Of a DNA stretch of 46,179 nt, positions 8,401 to 16,369 are shown piece after piece. The DNA is from Streptomyces shenzhenensis (GTDB taxonomy: Bacteria > Actinomycetota > Actinomycetes > Streptomycetales > Streptomycetaceae), in the NCBI RefSeq assembly GCF_003688995.1, contig NZ_PENI01000054.1, positions 1 to 46,179 of the forward strand. The letters run 5' to 3'. Below the pieces are notes generated by a model. The model did no database searches, had not been told where the DNA came from, and was given only the letters and a program-made list of their open reading frames with translations. The translations under genes and the position numbers were made by a program. Each line of letters opens with the position of its first letter. Within the stretch, counting starts at the first letter, position 1.

Positions 8401-9606
8401 TCACCAGGCCACGGGAAGCTCGTGGACGCCGTAGATGCTCATGTCGTTGCGGAACCTGATCTCGCTGAGGGGCACGGCGAGGCGCAGGCCGGGCAGCCGC
8501 CGCAGCAGGGTGGGCAGGGCGATCTCGAGTTCGGCGCGGGCGAGGACCTGGCCCAGGCACTGGTGAACGCCGTGCCCGAAGGCCATGTGACCGCGGGTGT
8601 CCCGGTCGATGTCGAGACGGTCGGGGTCGTCGTAGAACGCGGGATCGCGGTTGGCCGCCGGGAGGTTCATGACGAGGAGCTCGCCGGGGCGTACGAGTTG
8701 ACCGCCGATCTCGATGTCCTCCGTGGCCACCCGGGCGACCAGGCTGTGCACGATCGAGAGATGGCGCAGGAGTTCCTCGACCGCTCCCGAGATCACCTTC
8801 GGATCGTCCGTGTCCCGGATCCGGGCGAGCGTGTCCGGGAGTCCCAGCAGCGCCAGCGTGCCCAGGGCGATCATGTTCGCGGTGGTCTCGTGCCCGGCGT
8901 TCAGCAGGATGAAGCCGTTCATTGCCAGGGTCTCGCGGTTCAGCTCGCCCGGTTCGACGTACTCCCTCAGGACACGGCTGATCATGGCGTCGTCCGGTTC
9001 GTGCTCCTTCTTCCCGATCAGGTCAAGCAGGTAGGCGAAGATCGTCGCGTTGGCCTTCAGCTTCTCCTCGACGGTGGTGGTACGGCTCATCAGGACGGAA
9101 GTGATGTCCTGGAAGAAGGCGTGATCGGAGTAGGGCACGCCGAGCAGCAGCGAGATGACCATGGAGGGGATGGGGAGGGCGTACGCCTGGACCAGGTCCG
9201 CCGCATCGCCGGAGGCCACCATCTCGTCGATGAATGTGTTCGCCATCTTCTCGATCTCGGGGCGAAGCGCCTGGACGCGTTTGACGGTGAAGTCCTTGGT
9301 CAGCATGCGACGCAGCCGGGCATGCTCGGGATCGTCCATCCGCGGGAAGACCGTGACGCCGGGGCCGTGGCTGCCCTGCTGCATCTCCACCTCGGCGCTG
9401 ATCCGCGGGTCCGTCATAGCGACCCGGACGTCTTCGTGCCTGCTCACGGCCCAGGCAGGCAGGCCGTTCCAGTTGACGCGACGCAGTCCGTCCGTCCTGC
9501 GCCACTCCTGGTAGACGGGGGCGGGGTCGAGGGGGCAGCGCGCATCCCGGTCGCCGGGGAACACCGGCAGGCCGGTGACGTCGCTGTGCTGGGGTTTGGT
9601 GGTCAT
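8401..9606 (-). CDS. Cytochrome P450 (CYP105-like), first gene of the operon
   Basis: A 401-residue P450 with the I-helix motif AGHETT, K-helix EELLRHL and heme loop FGHGVHQCLGQVLAR with ligand Cys350. The ATG at 9606 is preceded by AGGAGG at 4-base spacing; the longer open frame reaching 9741 runs through the operator region and is rejected. Being promoter-proximal, it leads the operon that continues with SDR, P450, ferredoxin, reductase and MFS. Its relatedness to the second P450 suggests paralogues acting at two positions of one substrate or on related substrates. Control by the divergent TetR protein is inferred from the two palindromes just upstream. Confidence 0.95.
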   Translation of the reverse strand: MTTKPQHSDVTGLPVFPGDRDARCPLDPAPVYQEWRRTDGLRRVNWNGLPAWAVSRHEDVRVAMTDPRISAEVEMQQGSHGPGVTVFPRMDDPEHARLRRMLTKDFTVKRVQALRPEIEKMANTFIDEMVASGDAADLVQAYALPIPSMVISLLLGVPYSDHAFFQDITSVLMSRTTTVEEKLKANATIFAYLLDLIGKKEHEPDDAMISRVLREYVEPGELNRETLAMNGFILLNAGHETTANMIALGTLALLGLPDTLARIRDTDDPKVISGAVEELLRHLSIVHSLVARVATEDIEIGGQLVRPGELLVMNLPAANRDPAFYDDPDRLDIDRDTRGHMAFGHGVHQCLGQVLARAELEIALPTLLRRLPGLRLAVPLSEIRFRNDMSIYGVHELPVAW

Positions 9607-9699
9607 GAAGCCTCCTGGTGCGATGTGGGGAGACAAAGAGGCGTCGGCACGAACGCGGCCGCTGGTGCTTTCGCCGCCTCGACGGGCACTGCGAACACC

Positions 9700-9757
9700 A
9701 ACTGGCAGCCAGCTGCCAATTACATGGTCACCGTAGCGCATCTGACAGTCAACTGTC
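9700..9757. promoter_or_regulatory. Pair of TetR-type operator palindromes in the divergent promoter region
   Basis: Two inverted repeats share one pattern, CTGRCAG-N4-CTGYC. Site 1 (9700-9721) has arms TGGCAG and CTGCCA around CCAG and extends further with a single mismatched pair. Site 2 (9744-9757) is GACAGTCAACTGTC. Their centres are 40 bp apart, close to four helical turns, so two repressor dimers would bind the same face of the DNA. Site 2 covers the predicted -35 of both divergent promoters and site 1 covers the predicted start of the P450 transcript. I infer autoregulated repression by the adjacent TetR protein. Confidence 0.75.
9724..9752 (-). promoter_or_regulatory. Predicted promoter of the P450 operon
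   Basis: On the minus strand TTGACT (9752-9747) is followed after 17 bp by GACCAT (9729-9724), an acceptable sigma-70-type pair for Streptomyces. The -35 lies in operator site 2 and the expected transcription start falls in operator site 1, which fits repression. The -10 is weak, so this is tentative. Confidence 0.5.
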
Positions 9758-9769
9758 TCTTGCTACTCT
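9742..9769 (+). promoter_or_regulatory. Predicted promoter of the TetR gene (leaderless transcript likely)
   Basis: CTGACA (9742-9747) and TACTCT (9764-9769) are 16 bp apart. The expected transcription start, about 7 bases after the -10, coincides with the GTG at 9776, and no ribosome site precedes that codon, so the message is probably leaderless. The -35 overlaps operator site 2. Confidence 0.55.
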
Positions 9770-9775
9770 TTCCCC

Positions 9776-10405
9776 GTGGTCATGAATCCCGAGCGCCTCC
9801 TACGAGCCGACGCGGCCCGCAACGCCGAGCGCATCCTGCGCGCTGCGCGCACCGTGTTCGCCGAGAGCGGCCCCGACGCCCAACTCGAGGAGATCGCCCG
9901 CCACGCCGGGGTCGGGATCAGGACTCTCTACCGGCGCTTCGCCCACAAGGGAGACCTCGCCCGAGGCGCCCTGGAGCAGGCCATCGACGAGGACATCGCG
10001 CCGGCGATCGAGCACTCCCTGCACGACGACGACCCCCTGCACGCGCTGACTTCCGTGATGGAGGCCGCGATGGTGATGGCCGCCAGGGAGCGCAACACCC
10101 TGGCCGCGGCAAGGAACGCCGGCACCCTCACCTCCGAGGTCATCGGCCCGTACTACGAGTCACTGACACTGCTCGCCCGGAACGCACAGGAGGCCGGCCG
10201 CATCCGAGCCGACCTGGTCCCCGACGACCTGCCGAGGATCATGGCCATGCTGTTCAGCGTGCTCTGGAGCATGGACCAGGACAGCGACGGCTGGCGCCGC
10301 TATCTCTCCCTGGTCCTCGACGGCCTGGCCCCGGCCGCGGCGTCACCCCTCCCTGCGGCCGTCCCTCTGCGCAACTCGACGACACCCCATGACTGGCTGC
10401 TCTGA
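9776..10405 (+). CDS. TetR-family transcriptional regulator
   Basis: A 209-residue repressor. An N-terminal helix-turn-helix (about 16-62: NAERILRAARTVFAESG, QLEEIARHAGVGIRTLYRRF) is followed by an all-helical ligand-binding and dimer region (about 70-190). The GTG at 9776 is preferred because the predicted -10 places the transcript start there; an in-frame ATG at 9782 is the alternative. The gene is read away from the P450 operon across a 169-bp spacer holding two matching palindromes, so it most likely represses the operon and itself, with a P450 substrate or the exported compound as inducer (inference from layout). Confidence 0.92.
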   Translation: MVMNPERLLRADAARNAERILRAARTVFAESGPDAQLEEIARHAGVGIRTLYRRFAHKGDLARGALEQAIDEDIAPAIEHSLHDDDPLHALTSVMEAAMVMAARERNTLAAARNAGTLTSEVIGPYYESLTLLARNAQEAGRIRADLVPDDLPRIMAMLFSVLWSMDQDSDGWRRYLSLVLDGLAPAAASPLPAAVPLRNSTTPHDWLL

Positions 10406-10475
10406 CCCCTGGAACGGCAGAACGGTGCGCCGGCTTCTCGCCGGACGCGCCGTCAGCGGATCTCGCCCTGCCGGA

Positions 10476-10982
10476 CTAGGGCACAGGCTCGCAGATGACC
10501 ACGGGTATCTGCCGGTCCGTCCATGCCTGGTACCTGTCGAAGTCCGCGTACATCTCCACCAGTCGCGGCCAGAGCTCCTTCCGCTCTTCGGGATCGGCGG
10601 TACGGGCCCGCATCCGGCGCACCCGTCTGCGGATCTGAATACTGACCTCGGCTTCCACCTGGAGGTTGCGATACCACAAGGGGTTCTTCGGCAGCCCGCC
10701 CTGCGACGCCACCAGGATCACCCGCTCTCCGTCGACGAGTTGCAGCAGGGGCTGGGTCCGCGGCCGACCGCTCCTGCGCCCTGTTGTCGTCAGCAGGCAG
10801 ACCGGCACTCCACGCGGGAAGGCGCTGCCGATTCTCCAGGTGCCGCCGATCCATCCACCCGTGGCGCGGTAGACAACAACGTTGAGCCGGGACGCCCACT
10901 TGATGATCCTGGGCACGATCGGCGCATCGAGACCGTCCGGCCGTTCGAATGAGGTACCTGAGATACGCGGGGTGTCGGTCAT
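10476..10982 (-). CDS. Deazaflavin (F420)-dependent nitroreductase family protein (Ddn/DUF385-like)
   Basis: A 168-residue split-barrel protein of the actinobacterial deazaflavin-dependent nitroreductase family. Supporting segments are VYRATGGWIGG, the strand pair VCLLTTTGRRSGRPRTQPLLQL, ILVASQGGLPKNPLWYRNLQ, and a Tyr-rich C-terminal helix EMYADFDRYQAWTDRQIPVVICEP. Members bind F420 and reduce varied small molecules; no substrate can be assigned. It converges with the TetR gene and is separated from the MmpL gene by about 700 bp. The start is the ATG at 10982. Confidence 0.85.
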   Translation of the reverse strand: MTDTPRISGTSFERPDGLDAPIVPRIIKWASRLNVVVYRATGGWIGGTWRIGSAFPRGVPVCLLTTTGRRSGRPRTQPLLQLVDGERVILVASQGGLPKNPLWYRNLQVEAEVSIQIRRRVRRMRARTADPEERKELWPRLVEMYADFDRYQAWTDRQIPVVICEPVP

Positions 10983-11683
10983 CCCGTCTCGACTCTCCCA
11001 TCAGCGCTCGCTCGGGCACCGCCCTACGCCCATGCGCAGGGGCTCGCCGCCCCGGGTACGGCGGTCATGGTCATATGACGCACCGTCAGAATGTCGACAG
11101 TGAAACGGAGGGCGCCGAAGACCGCAAGGGCCGTGCCGCCTCGTGGTCCCACCGATGCCAGCTGCCCCCGCCCAGACCACGCACCCAAGTACGCGCGTCG
11201 CCGCCGTACAGCCCGGGCAACCCCCATCCCGGTTTGAACCGAATCGCATCGAGTCAATGCGCAATACGGGTTGTCCGGCCGACGGAACTCGGTGCGGCCG
11301 TCGCACCGCTGAGAAAATCCGCGAATTCCCGGATGCACCGTCAGGAATTCCCCAGAATTATCACCGCAGCACAGGGGGGGTTGGGAACTCCATGACCCAT
11401 TTACCTTCAGCTTCGGACTGCCGAGACATTCCTGGTCATCGACGTTTCGCAGGAATTCCAAACACGTGGGTATCGGCATTCGCGGGCGCGGCGGCCCTGT
11501 CGCCCGCGCCACGTCTCCCCTCACACCTGTCTCACAGGAGGAGCACCACTAGTACCGTGGTACTAAGCCGCTGGTGCAATTGCGTCCCGCCGTGCCGAGA
11601 ACGCACGGAAATTCGCTCCTAGCTTGAGACATGGGCCAGGCAGGCCCATTCGCACCAATGTCTTCCCTGCTGGGAGTAACACT
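10983..11683. promoter_or_regulatory. Long non-coding spacer upstream of the MmpL gene with nested palindromes
   Basis: About 700 bp with no frame that looks like a protein; the open frames here lack codon bias and domain similarity. The part near the exporter contains three inverted repeats: CCTGT-CTC-ACAGG (11526-11538); a 16-bp palindrome TAGTACC-GT-GGTACTA (11550-11565); and outer arms GCACCA (11543-11548) and TGGTGC (11572-11577) that enclose the 16-mer. The 16-mer ends about 118 bp before the exporter start. These look like operator sites for a dimeric regulator, possibly the response regulator encoded downstream, but nothing in the sequence proves it. Confidence 0.5.
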
Positions 11684-14176
11684 GTGGCTACGTTCCTCTA
11701 CCGGCTCGGCCGGTTCTCGTTCCGACGACGACGGCTCGTCCTGATGCTGTGGATCGTCGTTCTGGCCGCCGTCGGAATAGGGTCGATGAGCGTCAGTGGC
11801 AAGACCTCGGACGCATTCGCCCTCCCCGGTACCCAGTCGCAGCGGGCGATCGACCTCCTTGAGAAGGAGTTCCCGCAGGCTTCCGCCGGCGGCGCCACCG
11901 CCCGGGTGGTGTTCGAGGCGCCCGGTGGGCAGAAGCTGACCACCTCCGCAAACAAGTCGGAGGTGCAGTCCCTGGTCGCCGAGTTGCAGAAGGCTCCCCA
12001 GGTCGCGAGCGTCTCCGATCCGTTCGAAAGCCACCAGATCAGCAAGGACCACACCATCGGCTTCGCCGGTGTGACCTACAAAGTCCCGCAGGCGGACGTC
12101 AGCGCCGCCGCCGACCGGCTCAACGAGATCGCCGCCAAGGGTGAGGAAGCCGGCCTCCACGTGAGCCTCGGCGGCAACGCGGTGAAGGCCAAGGAGGCTA
12201 GCAAGGCAGCCGAGTTGATCGGTCTCGCCGTCGCCGCCGTGGCCCTGGTCATCACCTTCGGTTCACTGCTCGCGGCGGGGCTGCCCCTGCTGACCGCGGT
12301 CCTCGGTGTCGTCTCCGCCATCTTCTGCATCACCATCGCCACTTCGTTCTGGGATGTCGCCTCCACTGCGACCACGCTGGCCCTCATGCTCGGACTGGCC
12401 GTCGCCATCGACTACGCCCTGTTCATCGTCTCCCGCTACCGCAGCGAGATCCGCGAGGGCCGCGATCCGGAAGAAGCCGCGGGGCGTGCCCTAGGCGCCG
12501 CGGGCTCCGCCGTCGTCTTCGCCGGTCTGACCGTCGTCATCGCACTGGCGGGCCTGAGCGTCATCGGAATCCAGATGCTCACCTCCATGGGTCTGGCCTC
12601 CGCCTTCGCGGTAGTGATGGCCGTTGTCATCGCGCTCACCCTGCTGCCCGCTCTGCTCGGTTTCGCCGGGATGCGGATCACGAAGGGCAAGCTGCTCACG
12701 CGTCGGATGAAGGCCCAGGAACGCGGCGAGGGCGAGGCGATGGGCGTGCGCTGGGCCAAGCTCGTCACCGGCCACCCCGTCAAGACCCTCGTGCTCTCGG
12801 TGGCCGCCCTCGGGCTGCTCGCCATACCCGCGATGTCCCTGCGTCTGGCCCTGCCCGACGACAGCATGAAGGCGCCTGACAGCACCCAGCGAGTCGCCTA
12901 CGACACCATCAGCAAGGGCTTCGGCCCCGGCTTCAACGGCCCGCTCACGGTGGTCGTCGACGCCCGTGACAGCCAAGCTCCGCAAGCCGCCGCCGATGAC
13001 GCGACCGCCGCGCTCGCCAAGCTCGACGACGTCGCGTCCGTACGTCCTGCGGCCTTCAACCAGTCCGGTGACGTCGCCATCATCGGGGTCGTCCCGGAGA
13101 GCTCCCCCAGCAGCCAGGCGACCAAGGATCTGGTCTCCGTAATCCGTGACCAGAGCACCACCCTGCACAAGGACACCGGCGCCGAGCTCATGGTGACCGG
13201 TACGACCGCCGTCAACATCGACGTCAGCACCAAGCTCGGCCAGGCGATGGTGCCCTACCTCGCCATCGTGGTCGGCCTCGCGCTCGTCCTCCTGCTGCTC
13301 GTCTTCCGGTCCATCCTCGTTCCCCTCAAGGCCGCTCTCGGCTTCCTGCTCAGCGTGGCCGCCACTCTGGGCGTCCTCGTCGCGGTCTTCCAGTGGGGCT
13401 GGCTCGCCGACGTCTTCGGCGTCAGCCAGACCGGTCCCATCGTGAGCGTCCTGCCCATCCTGCTCATCGGCGTCGTCTTCGGACTCGCCATGGACTACGA
13501 GGTCTTCCTCGTCACCCGGATGCGCGAGGAGTACGTCCACGGGGCCGGGCCCACCGAGGCGGTCGTGGCGGGCTTCAAGCACGGAGCCCGTGTGGTAACC
13601 GCCGCGGCGATCATCATGATCTCGGTCTTTTCCGGGTTCCTTCTCGACGACACCGCGCTCATCAAGTCGATCGGTCTTGGCCTCGCCTCTGCCGTCCTCT
13701 TCGATGCGTTCGTCGTCCGGATGGCCATCATCCCGGCCGTCATGGCGCTCGTCGGCCACCGCGCCTGGTCCCTCCCCAAGTGGCTGGACCGGATCATGCC
13801 CAACGTCGACGTCGAGGGCGAGAAGCTGTACCAGAAGCTGGGGGCGGAGAAGGCGGCCGACACGACGAAGCCCCTCTCCGGACAACCCGGCCCGGTCACC
13901 GGCGCGAGCGGAACAATCAGCGGGACGAACGTCGACGGCTACCTCGGAGTTGCCCCCCATGGCCGCACTGCCACGGCCGTCATCACCACTGAGGAACCGC
14001 CTTCGGCACAGCCCGCTCGGACGCCCAAGGCCCGCGGCCTCCAGGGTCGGCTCCGGGAGCGGGTCGGACGCACCGACACCGCTGATTCCGACGCCGGACC
14101 TGAGGAGTCGCCTGCCGGCAGGGGGCGCAAGGATCGGTGCTCCAGCCTGCGCGACAGGTTCTCCCGCCGGAAGTAA
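11684..14176 (+). CDS. MmpL/RND-superfamily exporter
   Basis: An 830-residue polytopic membrane transporter of the MMPL type. The first helix (LVLMLWIVVLAAVGIGSMSV, about 18-37) leads into an extracytoplasmic domain (about 45-180), then five or six helices including GLAVAIDYALFIVSRYRSE. The arrangement repeats: a second periplasmic domain (about 400-520), then helices with GLAMDYEVFLVTRMREEY. The two conserved Asp-Tyr pairs match the proton-relay positions of MmpL proteins. The last 110 residues are polar and low-complexity, ending in a basic tail, probably cytoplasmic. Start: GTG at 11684 with GGGAG 8 bases upstream. Family members export lipids, siderophores or polyketides. A kinase/regulator pair follows in the same direction. 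Confidence 0.92.
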   Translation: MATFLYRLGRFSFRRRRLVLMLWIVVLAAVGIGSMSVSGKTSDAFALPGTQSQRAIDLLEKEFPQASAGGATARVVFEAPGGQKLTTSANKSEVQSLVAELQKAPQVASVSDPFESHQISKDHTIGFAGVTYKVPQADVSAAADRLNEIAAKGEEAGLHVSLGGNAVKAKEASKAAELIGLAVAAVALVITFGSLLAAGLPLLTAVLGVVSAIFCITIATSFWDVASTATTLALMLGLAVAIDYALFIVSRYRSEIREGRDPEEAAGRALGAAGSAVVFAGLTVVIALAGLSVIGIQMLTSMGLASAFAVVMAVVIALTLLPALLGFAGMRITKGKLLTRRMKAQERGEGEAMGVRWAKLVTGHPVKTLVLSVAALGLLAIPAMSLRLALPDDSMKAPDSTQRVAYDTISKGFGPGFNGPLTVVVDARDSQAPQAAADDATAALAKLDDVASVRPAAFNQSGDVAIIGVVPESSPSSQATKDLVSVIRDQSTTLHKDTGAELMVTGTTAVNIDVSTKLGQAMVPYLAIVVGLALVLLLLVFRSILVPLKAALGFLLSVAATLGVLVAVFQWGWLADVFGVSQTGPIVSVLPILLIGVVFGLAMDYEVFLVTRMREEYVHGAGPTEAVVAGFKHGARVVTAAAIIMISVFSGFLLDDTALIKSIGLGLASAVLFDAFVVRMAIIPAVMALVGHRAWSLPKWLDRIMPNVDVEGEKLYQKLGAEKAADTTKPLSGQPGPVTGASGTISGTNVDGYLGVAPHGRTATAVITTEEPPSAQPARTPKARGLQGRLRERVGRTDTADSDAGPEESPAGRGRKDRCSSLRDRFSRRK

Positions 14177-14206
14177 CGACGCGGGCCCAGCTGATTCGCT
14201 TACACC

Positions 14207-14253
14207 GGTCCGCCCGCCGACCCGCTGCTTTCCCCCAGGTCGGCGGGCGGTCC
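14207..14253 (+). terminator. Strong hairpin between MmpL gene and histidine kinase
   Basis: Arms of 16 bases (14207-14222 and 14238-14253, core CCGCCCGCCGACC pairing with GGTCGGCGGGCGG) with one mismatch and a 15-base loop. It has no T-tract, as is common in Streptomyces. It sits in the 105-bp gap after the exporter and could terminate or attenuate transcription into the two-component genes. Confidence 0.65.
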
Positions 14254-14281
14254 TCCCGCCACCATCACCGAAGGGCTCCCC

Positions 14282-15589
14282 GTGACCGCATCAGGCGCAA
14301 CCGCGTCCACGCCTCGCTCCGCCGAGTCCACGGCGCAGCTGCCGGAGCCCCTGACGAGCGACCCCGAGCAGCGTGTGGTCGTCTCCATCATCTCCCGGCT
14401 GGCCGCGTTGCGGACAGCCGATCGAGCTCACCCCAAAGTCCGTCTATGGGGCACACCGGCTCTCTGTGCCCTCTTCGGTGTTCCCTCACTACTCAATCCC
14501 GCCAACGGCAGTGACGTACTGGCGCAGATCGCCGTCATGGTCGGCTTCACCGTGCCACTGCTGTGGCGGGAACGCCGCCCCGTACTGGTCTTCGCGCTCA
14601 CCACAGCGGTCTCCCTCGTCGCTCTTCCGCTGGGGATTCTGAACGGTGCCGACGCCGCGCGAGTCGTCGCACTGTACAACGTGGGCCGACTGTGCGTGCC
14701 GCGTCAGATCGTCATCGCGGTGGGCGTCACGGTCGCGCAGCTGGCCGCATGGTCCGCTGTCTTCTACACCGGCGGCCAACTGCGGTACGTGACGCGTCCG
14801 GAAGTGGTGACAGTCCTCGCGATGGTCACCGTGGCGGCCTTCGCCGGCCTGGGGCTCGCCGCTCGGTTGGCCAACTCCTACATCACCGCCCTGGAAGTGG
14901 AACGCGACCAGCGAGCCCGGCTGGCGACGGCGCAGGAACGAGATCGGGTCTCCCGGGAGATGCACGACATCCTCGGTCACACCCTTGCGGTCATCGTCGG
15001 CCTCGCCGACGGCGGCGCCGCCCTCACCGCAACCCAGCCACAACGCGGTGCCGAGGCGCTGCGCATCATCGGTGGCAGCGGCCGTGACGCATTGGCGGAG
15101 CTGCGCCGTCTTCTCACGGCCGTCGGCGGCGACGACCTGCCACGCGGGGAGGCTCCTCTGGCCCCGCAGCCGGGGCTGGCCGATCTCGAGGCTCTCCTCG
15201 AACGGTTCCGGGCGGCGGGTCCTGCCGCGGCCTTCCATACCCGCGGGGACTTGGCAGGGCTCTCCCAAGGGCTACAGCTCACCGTCTACCGGATCATCCA
15301 GGAGGCTCTCACCAACACCCTCAAGCACGCCGCCTCCGACACCACCGTCACAGTCACCCTCACCGCCGACACCGGAGCTGTCCACGTCACCGTCGAGGAC
15401 ACCGGGCCGCGCCTGGCGCGAGGGAACGGCCGTCCAGGCAGCCGGAAGGGTCTCGTGGGCATGCGCGAACGCGCCGCCCTCTATGAGGGCGAGGTCACCT
15501 CCGGCCCCAACTCTCACGGCGGCTGGACCGTCCACGCCCGTCTCGTCCCCACCGTCCCCACCACGCACCCGGAGGGTCACCCGGCATGA
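14282..15589 (+). CDS. Sensor histidine kinase (NarL/DesK type, HisKA_3)
   Basis: A 435-residue kinase. Several hydrophobic helices occupy about 55-200, for example VLAQIAVMVGFTVPLLW and VVTVLAMVTVAAFAGLGLAARL. The dimerisation/phosphoacceptor motif RDRVSREMHDILGHTLAVI has His228, and an HATPase_c domain follows with the N-box IIQEALTNTLKHA and the glycine loop RKGLVGMRERAALYEG. There is no large extracellular sensor, so it probably senses through its membrane domain, like kinases that detect envelope stress or membrane-active drugs. Start: GTG at 14282 with a weak ribosome site. Its TGA overlaps the ATG of the response regulator. Its place next to the MmpL exporter suggests control of that exporter. 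Confidence 0.9.
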   Translation: MTASGATASTPRSAESTAQLPEPLTSDPEQRVVVSIISRLAALRTADRAHPKVRLWGTPALCALFGVPSLLNPANGSDVLAQIAVMVGFTVPLLWRERRPVLVFALTTAVSLVALPLGILNGADAARVVALYNVGRLCVPRQIVIAVGVTVAQLAAWSAVFYTGGQLRYVTRPEVVTVLAMVTVAAFAGLGLAARLANSYITALEVERDQRARLATAQERDRVSREMHDILGHTLAVIVGLADGGAALTATQPQRGAEALRIIGGSGRDALAELRRLLTAVGGDDLPRGEAPLAPQPGLADLEALLERFRAAGPAAAFHTRGDLAGLSQGLQLTVYRIIQEALTNTLKHAASDTTVTVTLTADTGAVHVTVEDTGPRLARGNGRPGSRKGLVGMRERAALYEGEVTSGPNSHGGWTVHARLVPTVPTTHPEGHPA

Positions 15590-16242
15590 CCACCGTCCTC
15601 ATCGTCGACGACCAGACCCTGCAACGCCTCGGCTTCCGCATGCTCCTGGAGGCCCAGCCCGACATGACCGTCTCGGGCGAGGCCACCAACGGCAGCGAGG
15701 CCGTCCGCATGACCGCCGAACTGCGCCCCGACGTCGTCCTGATGGACGTCCGCATGCCCGGCATGGACGGCATTGAGGCCACCCGCCGCATCGTCGAGTC
15801 CGGCGGCCGCTCCCGCGTCCTGGTACTGACCACGTTCGATCTCGACGAGTACGCCTATGAAGCCCTGCGGGCGGGAGCGAGCGGCTTCTTCCTCAAGGAC
15901 GCCCGCCCGGACGAACTCGTCGTCGGTATCCGCGCGGTCGCCGCCGGCGACTCGGTCATCTCTCCCGGCCTCACACACAAGCTCATCGATGCGTACACCA
16001 GGAGACGCTCAAGGCAGAACGTCGAACAAGAGCGCAAGCTGGAGGAACTCACGGAACGCGAACGCGAGGTGCTGACCGTCATCGCGACCGGCGCCACCAA
16101 CGCCGAGACAGCCGAACACCTGCATCTGGCGGAGTCGACGGTCAAGTCCCACTTCAGCCGGATCCTCACCAAGATCGGCGCCCGGGACCGCGTACAAGCC
16201 GTGATCTTCGCGTACGACGTCGGCCTGGTCCGACCTTCCTGA
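15586..16242 (+). CDS. NarL/LuxR-family response regulator
   Basis: A 218-residue DNA-binding regulator. The receiver domain (1-120) has acidic D8/D9, phosphoacceptor Asp54 in VLMDVRMPGMDG, the Thr in LTTF and the conserved Lys in FFLKDA. The C-terminal LuxR helix-turn-helix (about 152-210) carries LTEREREVLTVIATGATNAETAEHL and STVKSHFSRILTKIG. It is translationally coupled to the kinase by an ATGA overlap. Likely targets include its own operon and the MmpL gene; candidate palindromes lie upstream of the latter. Confidence 0.94.
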   Translation: MTTVLIVDDQTLQRLGFRMLLEAQPDMTVSGEATNGSEAVRMTAELRPDVVLMDVRMPGMDGIEATRRIVESGGRSRVLVLTTFDLDEYAYEALRAGASGFFLKDARPDELVVGIRAVAAGDSVISPGLTHKLIDAYTRRRSRQNVEQERKLEELTEREREVLTVIATGATNAETAEHLHLAESTVKSHFSRILTKIGARDRVQAVIFAYDVGLVRPS

Positions 16243-16264
16243 ACCACCGACGGGCAGCCTCCGC

Positions 16265-16366
16265 TCCCCCAGCGGGCAACTCGACCAAGTCCGTCTCGCC
16301 TGCCCGGACATCGCCCGCGCCTGCGACCTGACCCGGGTCTTCCAGGACCTGGTCCGAAACCGCCCT
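16265..16366 (+). pseudogene. ISL3-type transposase, short internal fragment
   Basis: About 30 codons, including QVRLACPDIARACDLTRVFQ, resemble the middle of ISL3-family (IS204/IS1001/IS1096/IS1165) transposases in a region that reads like CPEL-x-A-x-H-VR-x-F in relatives. No start, DDE residues or inverted repeats remain. It runs directly into an unrelated ATPase fragment at about 16367, marking an old deletion or insertion junction downstream of the response regulator. Confidence 0.5.
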
Positions 16367-16369
16367 TCA

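Noticed and set aside
12491..13960. 489-codon minus-strand open frame inside the MmpL gene
   Set aside because: Antisense to a well-supported transporter and rich in Asp/Gly/Gln/Glu in the manner of complementary GC-rich frames; no ribosome site or family.
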